This document shows positions 35,213 through 42,006 of a stretch of DNA of 64,000 nt, one piece after another. The notes below the pieces were generated by a model. That model saw only the letters and a list, made by a program, of their open reading frames with translations. It was not told the origin of the DNA and made no database searches. Each line of letters opens with the position of its first letter. Within the stretch, counting starts at the first letter, position 1. The stretch is from Dulcicalothrix desertica PCC 7102 (GTDB taxonomy: Bacteria; Cyanobacteriota; Cyanobacteriia; Cyanobacteriales; Nostocaceae). Location: positions 62,001 to 126,000 of the forward strand of contig NZ_RSCL01000024.1 in the NCBI RefSeq assembly GCF_003991905.1, given 5' to 3'. The translations under genes were made by a program, and so were the position numbers.

Positions 35213-35321
35213 CATTAACGTTCATGTATTCCACTTTAGACAGCGTAATATTTAAGGTATATTCACGATAATTTAAATTGTTACGTGTGGTAATACCACC
35301 CAAACCCGTTTCAATACTAAT

Positions 35322-35518
35322 TCATTGGTCTGGATTGTTCGCTTGATTAGCGTCATTCAAAGTGCTTTGAGCGTTAAGCGTAATTGCAGCATATAGGGAT
35401 TCTGCCGAATTTTCAGCACTGGCCATTAAACCAGTTAAATCAGATTTATAAATGTCAGAGTTGTACTGTCTTGCGTGACGTTGGCGCCGAATACCTGTTG
35501 TAAAGTTGGTTCAGCCAT
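35322..35518 (-). pseudogene. Frameshifted small gene beside the tRNA-Lys integration site
   Basis: From ATG 35518 the minus strand reads MAEPTLQQVFGANVTQDSTT and soon stops (FINLI*). Changing frame at about 35450 restores a plausible continuation, KSDLTGLMASAENSAESLYA followed by AITLNAQSTLNDANQANNPD and a stop at 35322. The two parts join sensibly, so this is a small gene broken by an indel, about 65 codons when intact. I do not recognise the family with confidence. The position next to the tRNA-Lys insertion site suggests debris of an earlier insertion. Confidence 0.65.
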
Positions 35519-35702
35519 AACTTTAATAAATTTTACTTACTAATCCTTTTTACGCATAAAAAAAGATACTAACTTTAGTAAAAATACTGAAGCTATCAAA
35601 AAATTGTCTATATGTCACCTGAAACACATTGAAACTGTGGTTATGAAGGGGTGGTTTCGTCAGATTCTCGTCAGATTTATACGGAGATGAAGCTAAAAGC
35701 AG

Positions 35703-35749
35703 TGGGTGACCTGGGGCTCGAACCCAGAACCTGAGGATTAAGAGTCCTA
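35703..35749 (-). other. Displaced 3' half of tRNA-Lys(CTT)
   Basis: The minus strand reads from the anticodon arm (AGGACTCTTAATCCTC) through an intact T-arm (CTGGG TTCGAGC CCCAG) to the acceptor end GTCACCCA. The D-arm and 5' acceptor strand are absent. It is the duplicated 3' half left when the element integrated in tRNA-Lys; the complete gene is at 44787-44858. Confidence 0.93.
35733..35749. repeat. Attachment site core, left
   Basis: A 17-bp direct repeat identical to 44817-44833. It lies in the displaced tRNA half, 92 bp before the integrase ATG. Confidence 0.9.
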
Positions 35750-35840
35750 ATGAAGTTTTGACCGAGAAACATTGCCCAGTAATACTTTTATTCTTATCCA
35801 TAGGCTAAAGGTCTTTTCTTATGACTTTAGTTATGTCATT

Positions 35841-37049
35841 ATGGGTAAAAATTATGGTGTTTGGCTTTCAGAGATGACAAAAGTACACATGCGTAATAAC
35901 CGTGGTTATATCCTCTTAGAGGTTAATTTTGGCAAGAAAAAATATAGGGTAACACCTGTAGAAGGAGGTCGTATTGATGACAAGCTATCTGTTATGAAAG
36001 CCGAAATGGTAATCAAGCGCTTAGAGCTTGATTTATCATCCGGTATTTTTAGCGGCGATATGTCGCAATACAAGTACTCGCAAATATTCCAGCAAAATAA
36101 CGCTATAAATAATCAGGCTAAAAGTGAAATAAAAATCAGTGATAAAGTAACCGAAAATAAACCGTTGATTATGGAAGAATTGATTAACCGCCACTTTGAA
36201 TCAAAAAAGAGACACCTTGAACCTAATTCGTTTAAAGATTATAAGCAAGTAATCTCAAAACTTCAAAAATGCCCACATAAAACTGTGGACAAAGGTAAAC
36301 AGATAATAATCTGGCTAAAAAACAATAACAATGGAACTAGAGACAAAACATTAAACAAGCAATTAAGAATATTAAAATCGGCGTGTGAGTATGCGATAGC
36401 GTTAAACGAGTTAACTGTTAATCCATTTAATAACTATCAAATAATTGTGGGTAAGCCCAACCGTAAGACTGAGGATACCGATATAAACCCTTATACAGTA
36501 ATAGCTAGAGACTCAATAATCAAAGGTTTCTACGATAGCGAGTTCTCTGGGTACTACGCTCCGTTCATAGAGTTTCTGTTCTTCACAGGCTGTCGTTCCA
36601 ATGAAGCACGCGCTATTCAATGGAATGATATTGACTTCGGCTCGAACAAAATAATTTTTAGACGAAAAGCTAGTGAGAGTGGGGAAATCACTAATGGAAC
36701 TAAAACGAAAGCCAAACGCGTCATGCCTTTAGATTCTAGATTGCTAGCGCTTCTGACTAGAATCAAACCGCATGAAGCGAAACCATCTGACCTCATATTT
36801 CCCTCAAAAGAAGGCAAGGTGATTAACTGGTCGAACTTCTCATCTCATCACTGGCGACCTATTCTAAAGTCATTACCAGGCATTGAGTATCGAAAGCCTT
36901 ATCAGACAAGACATACATACATCACCCTTATAGTTGCTACGGGCAAATTGAGTGCAACTGTTATCGGAAAGTGGGTAGGCAATTCTACAGCCATTATCGA
37001 AAAGCACTATCTAGGTGACGTAAGCGATGTACCCATGCCAGAAATTTAG
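35841..37049 (+). CDS. Tyrosine recombinase (site-specific integrase)
   Basis: A 402-residue integrase. An N-terminal arm-binding-like part (GYILLEVNFGKKKYRVTP), a SAM-like core-binding domain (about 120-220) and the catalytic domain follow. The catalytic residues are Arg in FTGCRSNEARAIQW, Lys in TKAKRVMPLD, the QTRHTYIT box (Arg-His; the preceding His position is Tyr), and Tyr in IIEKHYLGD. ATG 35841 is chosen; a TTG at 35772 and ATG 35874 are alternatives. It would cut the 17-bp tRNA-Lys core. It sits at the end of the element farthest from the intact tRNA. Confidence 0.94.
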   Translation: MGKNYGVWLSEMTKVHMRNNRGYILLEVNFGKKKYRVTPVEGGRIDDKLSVMKAEMVIKRLELDLSSGIFSGDMSQYKYSQIFQQNNAINNQAKSEIKISDKVTENKPLIMEELINRHFESKKRHLEPNSFKDYKQVISKLQKCPHKTVDKGKQIIIWLKNNNNGTRDKTLNKQLRILKSACEYAIALNELTVNPFNNYQIIVGKPNRKTEDTDINPYTVIARDSIIKGFYDSEFSGYYAPFIEFLFFTGCRSNEARAIQWNDIDFGSNKIIFRRKASESGEITNGTKTKAKRVMPLDSRLLALLTRIKPHEAKPSDLIFPSKEGKVINWSNFSSHHWRPILKSLPGIEYRKPYQTRHTYITLIVATGKLSATVIGKWVGNSTAIIEKHYLGDVSDVPMPEI

Positions 37050-37305
37050 CTTATTTAATTTTTCACTGGCGCCTGCTCCGATTGGAACCAAAATCCGAAG
37101 CTAACGAGCCAAATTAAAAACCACCTATAAAAACTTAAATATATATAGATGGTTTTTAAATCTCGTTAGTAGTGACCTAAACTACCGACGTAGCAAGCAT
37201 CTTACCACGATTTTCTAACAGTTTCTCGAAATGTCCCTAACAAATACCCCAAAAGATAGAGTTTTCAGCTAATACAAACCGTTTTTCAGTGAGGTAACTA
37301 TATAT

Positions 37306-37623
37306 ATGTTCGTCCCTGCTACCAAGAAAAAACGCCCACCAAGAGTCTATGCCAGTGACCACACGGTATGGAAAACTGGCATCAAAATTGGTACCATTGA
37401 CTGGTTCCAATGGCTCTTGACTATTGACTCATTTAGTTTCGTAATTGGTATCGACCGTCTAACCGTCCGTCGTAACTGTCGCAAACCTTTACATTGGTAC
37501 GCATACCGTAAGCACAACGGTAAATTGATAAGCCGTTATGTAGGCATGGATAAAGACCTGACGCATGGAACCCTGGTAGACATTGCCCGTTACATGAAAG
37601 TCGTGATACCAACCGACCTATAA
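37306..37623 (+). CDS. Hypothetical element protein
   Basis: A 105-residue basic protein rich in Trp, Tyr and Arg (DHTVWKTGIKIGTIDWFQWL, HWYAYRKHNGKLISRYVGM). The KLISRYVGxxxxLT pattern resembles small cyanobacterial element proteins that may bind DNA, but no family is recognised. GAGGT lies 12 bp upstream of the ATG. Confidence 0.7.
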   Translation: MFVPATKKKRPPRVYASDHTVWKTGIKIGTIDWFQWLLTIDSFSFVIGIDRLTVRRNCRKPLHWYAYRKHNGKLISRYVGMDKDLTHGTLVDIARYMKVVIPTDL

Positions 37624-37683
37624 AAATTAGAGGTACGGCGCCTGAAAATGTACCAACCAACTACCAACCGTTGGTATATCTTG

Positions 37684-37742
37684 AGGTAGCAGGTAGATAT
37701 AAAAATAGATGGCATCTCAGATGTCATCTTTAGATGGCATCT
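37684..37742. repeat. Iteron-like triad A (GATGGCATC) with GGTAGCAGGTAG leader
   Basis: GGTAGCAGGTAG and TATAAAAATA are followed by three 9-mers at 37708, 37720 and 37733 (GATGGCATC, GATGTCATC, GATGGCATC), 12-13 bp apart. The same layout recurs at 38639-38693 with the 9-mers in the complementary orientation. Confidence 0.85.
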
Positions 37743-37949
37743 TTGTTACCTAGTTGACGATTCGTATCAAGCACAACAAAATAATTCACCCTACTTACTG
37801 AATACATTATTTAATAAACGGAGCTATACCTAACATTTAGCTCTACTTTCTTTCGTCTATTCCTAATAATAAATAAAATATTAAATTGTTCAACAGTTGT
37901 TTTTTATTCGTAGTAACTTTAGTACTTAGAACAAATACGCAGGTAGGAA
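37743..37949. other. Spacer inside the element
   Basis: AT-rich sequence between triad A and the gene at 37950; ends with AGGTAGGAA before the ATG. Nothing further recognised. Confidence 0.5.
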
Positions 37950-38480
37950 ATGGTTACATCCACAACAGAAAGCACAATCCTTAACGATAGAGTTCAAAAG
38001 CTTGTGCTTCAAGACTTCCAACCATTATTTGACAAGTGCCAGGACGTTAAAGAACCAAGTGAATGGTGTAGAAAAAGACGCTCTATGGGTGAGATATTGC
38101 ACGTGCTAACCTTAATATCTTTGAATGAACTAAACGCTAAAAATTGGTTAGAAATAGAGAATTTCCAACAAACTAACTACAGTAAGATAAAAAACTATAT
38201 CCCTAACTATGGGCTACCAGTAAGAGCGGGTACATTCTGGAATAAATTAAACATTCACCTAAAAATGGAGGTGTTCGTACCATCGTTTATCAACTGGACT
38301 GAACAAATTGCAGAAGCAAGCAACCACCAAATAGAACCACTAACCGAAGCAGAAGCAGCAATAGTCAGAACTTTAACCACTCGCCAATCGTGGCGTGTCC
38401 TAGGACTACTAAGATTCTGGGCTAATAAAAATCCAGAATTTAAAGCTAGCTGTCGTGGTTACTTCAAGTTCACAGCATAG
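37950..38480 (+). CDS. Hypothetical element protein
   Basis: A 176-residue soluble protein, probably helical, with a Trp-rich core (EPSEWCRKRRSMGEILHVLT, RQSWRVLGLLRFWANKNPEF). No family recognised. Flanked on both sides by iteron-type repeats, so it could be involved in replication control of the element, but that is only positional inference. GTAGGAA lies before the ATG. Confidence 0.7.
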   Translation: MVTSTTESTILNDRVQKLVLQDFQPLFDKCQDVKEPSEWCRKRRSMGEILHVLTLISLNELNAKNWLEIENFQQTNYSKIKNYIPNYGLPVRAGTFWNKLNIHLKMEVFVPSFINWTEQIAEASNHQIEPLTEAEAAIVRTLTTRQSWRVLGLLRFWANKNPEFKASCRGYFKFTA

Positions 38481-38638
38481 CCGCCCTAGAGCTTTCAGCA
38501 ATAATCTAGGTTGAATCACCTCTAACTTTCCACCGATTAGGAGCAATTCACCAATAAAATCATCAACATGGTTCAAATCGATGACTAACTTACGGCGCCT
38601 CTATTAAGTTAGTTACCAACCTAGGGCAATAGGTAGGG

Positions 38639-38693
38639 GTAGCAGGTAGTTATAAAAATAGATGCCATCTAAGATGCCATCAATGATGCCATC
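38639..38693. repeat. Iteron-like triad B (GATGCCATC) with GGTAGCAGGTAG leader
   Basis: GGTAGCAGGTAG and TATAAAAATA are followed by three exact GATGCCATC copies at 38661, 38673 and 38685, exactly 12 bp apart. GATGCCATC is the reverse complement of the triad A unit while the leader stays in direct orientation. Confidence 0.88.
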
Positions 38694-38713
38694 TATTTTA
38701 CATAAGCCCTTCA

Positions 38714-38929
38714 AGTCCTTAGAATCCTTACACAGCAAGGCTTTCAAGTCCTTAGCCTAGTCCTTATTCAGTCCTTATCTAAGTCCTTAGTTAACCACCC
38801 AACCAAAAGCGCAGTGCTTTAAAGCTAACCTGACTTTTCTACAAAATAAGGACTTGGAGTCCTTTAGCTAAGGACTTAACTAAGGACTTGAAACCCTTAC
38901 CTCGAAGGACTCCGAGGACTCTAAGGACT
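38714..38929. repeat. Two-armed AGTCCTTA/TAAGGACT iteron array, candidate replication origin
   Basis: Five AGTCCTTA units (38714, 38747, 38759, 38770, 38782) face four exact TAAGGACT units (38847, 38869, 38881, 38922), with further variants at 38723, 38858, 38904 and 38914. Many neighbours are 11-12 bp apart, one helical turn, so a bound protein would sit on one face of the DNA. The array lies between two convergent genes, next to a ribbon-helix-helix gene. A replication origin or partition centromere is the best guess. Confidence 0.85.
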
Positions 38930-38942
38930 TAACACTACCACC

Positions 38943-39134
38943 TTATTTCTCTATATTATTTTGTTTTTGATTTTCGCTAACTCTTGACTCTTGTTCAATC
39001 TCAGCTAAGACAGCAGTGTTTAAAAGAAAAGCAGCTAAGTTAGATGGCGACCGTCCTTGTTTGGCTGATTTATCAATAATCCATTTATAGACTTCAGGCA
39101 GTAGCGTCGCCGCTATTCTAGTTTTGCTAGGCAT
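38943..39134 (-). CDS. Ribbon-helix-helix (Arc/CopG-type) DNA-binding protein
   Basis: A 63-residue protein. The order is a strand (KTRIAATLLPEV), helix (VYKWIIDKSAKQG) and helix (SPSNLAAFLLNTAVLAEIEQ), the RHH fold of CopG/Arc and small partition proteins. ATG 39134 is preferred; a GTG 51 bp upstream would place the palindromic operator inside the coding region. Such proteins repress plasmid replication genes or form ParB-like partition complexes. Its end faces the iteron array and its start faces a palindrome near 39150-39180. Confidence 0.8.
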   Translation of the reverse strand: MPSKTRIAATLLPEVYKWIIDKSAKQGRSPSNLAAFLLNTAVLAEIEQESRVSENQKQNNIEK

Positions 39135-39147
39135 TTTACATAAGGAG

Positions 39148-39182
39148 TTTACTTTACATACATCGTACACGTTGTATGTTGT
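39148..39182. promoter_or_regulatory. Palindromic operator candidate upstream of the RHH gene
   Basis: ACATACA and TGTATGT arms around a TCGTACACG centre form an imperfect dyad between divergent genes (RHH on minus, small genes on plus). A second short dyad, GTGTACAC, occurs near 39222. Sites of this kind usually bind the adjacent RHH repressor. Confidence 0.5.
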
Positions 39183-39245
39183 CACTTGACACTAGTGGAT
39201 AAAGTATGCTAAGTATTCATAGTGTACACTGTAGATACTTGATAG

Positions 39246-39545
39246 ATGACAGAGGTACAAACCCAACAGAACGGGGTTAAGCCCGTAGTAAAGCAGAAAC
39301 GTATCCGTAACCTACCGTCTTTATCATTGACCTCTAACGCTAGTGATATGGCTGATGTCACTTACACCTGTAAGGTAGACAATTCACCGACTAGTTGGGA
39401 TGCACTACCCATTAACGCTATATTTTCCTTATCATCTGATGGTAGTTACCCGAAGTTAAAAATTCATAAGTCAAAAGCTTGTGATTTACGCACTAGCGAG
39501 TCAATACCCGTCGGCGGCGGTCGTTGTTACAGAGTATTTTTCTAA
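39246..39545 (+). CDS. Hypothetical small element protein
   Basis: A 99-residue protein with a basic N-terminus (VVKQKRIRNLPSLSL) and a Cys-containing beta-rich part (VTYTCKVDNSPTSWDALPIN, ending GGGRCYRVFF). No family recognised. It is the first of a run of overlapping small genes; its stop overlaps the next start as TAATG. Confidence 0.65.
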   Translation: MTEVQTQQNGVKPVVKQKRIRNLPSLSLTSNASDMADVTYTCKVDNSPTSWDALPINAIFSLSSDGSYPKLKIHKSKACDLRTSESIPVGGGRCYRVFF

Positions 39546-39730
39546 TGTCCACCAACAGAGTAAAAATGCGTTTATCCGGTACCGAATCGGAATTACACGC
39601 ATGGTTAAGTTACCTGAAGCTCTTACAGGATAAGAAACACGTCAATATATTGGAGGAGGGAAAGCTTTATAAAAACCGTGGCGAAAGCGAAATTTATCGC
39701 ATTTATTTAGAAGTAGACTTGCTACTTTGA
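39545..39730 (+). CDS. Hypothetical small element protein
   Basis: A 61-residue protein (MSTNRVKMRLSGTESELHAW onward). The ATG at 39545 shares its A with the upstream stop codon, implying translational coupling. The sequence looks like a compact alpha/beta fold; no family recognised. Confidence 0.6.
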   Translation: MSTNRVKMRLSGTESELHAWLSYLKLLQDKKHVNILEEGKLYKNRGESEIYRIYLEVDLLL

Positions 39731-39812
39731 CAGGTCAAGGTAACGGGTGGTAGCCATCCTACCCCCGCACCGTTGGCTCAGTCAATCTAGAACATCCGAA
39801 CCAAAGGACATT

Positions 39813-40013
39813 ATGGCAGATAAATACCTTGAAAAGCAACTACATTTTTACGAAACCGCTACCAGCGAAGCTGCAAGAAATGATGCTTTGTACCGTATAG
39901 GTAATCATTTAGAGCTAGAATCCGTACCCTGTAACGGTGAAACCAATCTAACCAACGAACAACGCGAAGCAGTTTTAAAAGCAGTCGATGAGGTAAAAAC
40001 AAATGTCGAATAG
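39813..40013 (+). CDS. Hypothetical small element protein
   Basis: A 66-residue acidic helical protein (MADKYLEKQLHFYETATSEA onward) with AAAGGA at a normal distance before ATG 39813. An in-frame start at 39747 lacks a ribosome site. It overlaps the following gene by 11 bp. Confidence 0.65.
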   Translation: MADKYLEKQLHFYETATSEAARNDALYRIGNHLELESVPCNGETNLTNEQREAVLKAVDEVKTNVE

Positions 40014-40221
40014 AGAATGGACTCAGCCATCTATCCCAAATAATCAATCAACTGACTCAATGGAAGTAAAGTATTACGCGCTTCAGCAAGTGATAACTGA
40101 CTTTATAAGTGAAACCAAGCATCAGCTTAGTGAATGTGAAGGTCGTAGGCTTACATATCCAGAGTTCATCAATAGTTTAGACGAAAGATTGTACACCTTA
40201 GAAAGTGATGTTGATATCTAA
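40003..40221 (+). CDS. Hypothetical small element protein
   Basis: A 72-residue protein with a helical core (YYALQQVITDFISETKHQLS). It starts inside the preceding gene and its stop overlaps the next start as TAATG. No family recognised. Confidence 0.6.
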   Translation: MSNREWTQPSIPNNQSTDSMEVKYYALQQVITDFISETKHQLSECEGRRLTYPEFINSLDERLYTLESDVDI

Positions 40222-40427
40222 TGGCTGAATTAAACCAACAGTTGTATAACGCTAGCTTACAAGCATTAACCGATGTAGGTATACCCGAACCATTAGCAGA
40301 TGCGGCTAGCAGAATTGTTGCTACTGATGACGCTAGTCAACCTAATTTAGGTAGAACACAAGCTGACAGAGAGGTATGTTATGCGGTAGCTGATATCTAC
40401 AACAAACTATCAAGAATTAAAGACTAA
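40221..40427 (+). CDS. Hypothetical small element protein
   Basis: A 68-residue helical protein (LYNASLQALTDVGIPEPLAD, then AREVCYAVADIYNKL-like helix). Overlaps both neighbours by the TAATG junction. No family recognised. Confidence 0.6.
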   Translation: MAELNQQLYNASLQALTDVGIPEPLADAASRIVATDDASQPNLGRTQADREVCYAVADIYNKLSRIKD

Positions 40428-40576
40428 TGAAAGATGCTACCCCTTTATTTATAGGGGTAGCTCTAATAGCTACCCTAATGTTTTATCAGGCTGATTCTAT
40501 CGAGAAACTAGCCGAATGTCGTGCTGAGTATCAGGGATTTAAGGACGGTATAATTTATGGAAAACAAAAACCTTGA
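40427..40576 (+). CDS. 49-residue single-pass membrane protein
   Basis: A short frame in the gap between two genes: ATG 40427 overlaps the upstream stop (TAATG), and the frame runs 49 codons to TGA 40574-40576, overlapping the next gene by 20 bp. It has one membrane helix (LFIGVALIATLMFY) and a charged tail (SIEKLAECRAEYQGFKDG). The tight packing on both sides supports it as real. Lysis-associated or transfer-related small membrane proteins look like this, but there is no specific match. Confidence 0.6.
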   Translation: MKDATPLFIGVALIATLMFYQADSIEKLAECRAEYQGFKDGIIYGKQKP

Positions 40577-41678
40577 CAAGGTTAACTGGATAGGTCTAAC
40601 ATTACCTTCATTGCATGAGTTTGATAAGTTCTTAGGATGGATGGTAGGTAGGATATTATTTTCTACTTGGTTCTTTACCCTATGGTCTATTAAATCGACT
40701 GCGAAGCTAATTGTTAACATCACAGAACAAACAGAACGCGCTACCCATAACATTCTTAGGGTTTACGAACAGTTACCCCACATGGGTACGATTGCAGCAC
40801 AAATAATAGATACTACAGCTACTACACTGACAACTGAAGTAGAAAATGTAGTCTCTGATTTGGTAGCAGCAATCCAAAGTAAACACCTAATAATCGTTGG
40901 TGATACTGGCACAGGTAAGTCAATGATTGCTCAATATTTAGCCTACACAATTGGTGGTAATGTAAAAGTTTACGACCCCGATGCTTCACCTGAAGAATGG
41001 GTAGGATTGAATGTTATTGGTAGACGCGGTAATTTTGAAGCAATAGCTGATGAAATGTCCAAAGACATGGAGGAGTTAGAGCGCCGTATTGATGTCAGAG
41101 GTGAACGTGGCGACAAAGCATTAGCAGGACTAGATACCGTGCTAATTGCTGAAGAGTTCCCACTACTAAGAGACTCCGTAGAGGTAGCATCTGAATGGTT
41201 TCTAAAACACGGTCGTAGAGGTCGTAAACCGAAGCAATTCGTAATAGCGTTATCGCAGGATGATACTGTTAAAAGCTTCGGTATCGAAGGTGAAGGTGGT
41301 GTTAGAAAAGGTTTCAAAATGTTACGTCTTGGTAAGTTCGCTGTTACCCATGCGAAACACCTAAAAGATGCTTCATTAGAGCAATGGTTAAAAGACGGTA
41401 AATACCGCGCTATGTTGGATGATTACCCGTGCCAATTGCCCGACCTAAGTAGTTTTAAAATGTTTACCCCTCGGTTATCCATTACACCCCAAAACACCCC
41501 TCTAACCACCCCCGAACCGCAGTTACCACCCCTACCGGACACTCTGAAAAACGCTGTAAAAGCTTGCGTAGAAGCCGGACTAAGCGATTCCCGCATTATC
41601 AAAGAAGTCCTAGGCTACCAAGGTGCTAAATACAGCGACGGCAAAGCGCTACTAGATTCCCTAAAGTCTACACGGTAG
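40557..41678 (+). CDS. Membrane-anchored AAA-type ATPase of the element
   Basis: A 373-residue P-loop ATPase. An N-terminal hydrophobic stretch (FLGWMVGRILFSTWFFTLW, about 25-45) suggests membrane attachment. Walker A is GDTGTGKS at 115-122 and a Walker B-like DTVLIAEEF is near 195. A Pro-rich linker (about 305-335) precedes a small C-terminal helical domain (SRIIKEVLGYQGAKYSDGKA). The domain order is reminiscent of small DNA translocases, but no FtsK/HerA or VirD4-specific motif is clear. It could move or segregate element DNA; other AAA roles are possible. Confidence 0.75.
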   Translation: MENKNLDKVNWIGLTLPSLHEFDKFLGWMVGRILFSTWFFTLWSIKSTAKLIVNITEQTERATHNILRVYEQLPHMGTIAAQIIDTTATTLTTEVENVVSDLVAAIQSKHLIIVGDTGTGKSMIAQYLAYTIGGNVKVYDPDASPEEWVGLNVIGRRGNFEAIADEMSKDMEELERRIDVRGERGDKALAGLDTVLIAEEFPLLRDSVEVASEWFLKHGRRGRKPKQFVIALSQDDTVKSFGIEGEGGVRKGFKMLRLGKFAVTHAKHLKDASLEQWLKDGKYRAMLDDYPCQLPDLSSFKMFTPRLSITPQNTPLTTPEPQLPPLPDTLKNAVKACVEAGLSDSRIIKEVLGYQGAKYSDGKALLDSLKSTR

Positions 41679-42006
41679 CGAGTGACATTTACACTATAAC
41701 CCTAGGGTTTTCACCACAACTGAACTTGTCACCAACAAACTTTACTTGTCACCCGATAAGTAAAAGATACTAACCACGATTACTAAAAACCTTGTCCACG
41801 CAGTCTCACTACAGTTATTCAAGAAACACTGCAAGTCACCTAATGCTGAACTTTTAAAACTTTTTCTTAAAAGTCAACAACCCCCTACCCTTGTTAACTT
41901 CCGTAGAACTCAATACACGCAGTAGTTCTACGTCAACAACCGGGGGTTGTCAATCCTAACCGTGATTACTATGTGATAGTTGCAAAAATTTTAAAAATAA
42001 GCTGTA
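41679..42006. promoter_or_regulatory. Second dyad-rich non-coding region of the element
   Basis: Contains ACTTGTCACC repeats near 41725-41755 and direct repeats GTCAACAACC at 41873-41882 and 41932-41941. A GTAGAACT/AGTTCTAC inverted repeat (41903-41910, 41924-41931) lies between those copies, and ACAACC/GGTTGT forms a tight dyad around 41936-41950. It precedes the primase-helicase gene and may hold its promoter with operators, or a second origin feature. Confidence 0.6.

Noticed and set aside
35550-35801. 83-codon minus-strand open frame
   Set aside because: It runs through the tRNA-Lys fragment and the attachment core, so it is not a gene.
38714-38929. Possible CRISPR array
   Set aside because: Units are 8-9 bp, occur in both orientations and are 11-12 bp apart; CRISPR repeats are longer, with regular unique spacers in one direction.
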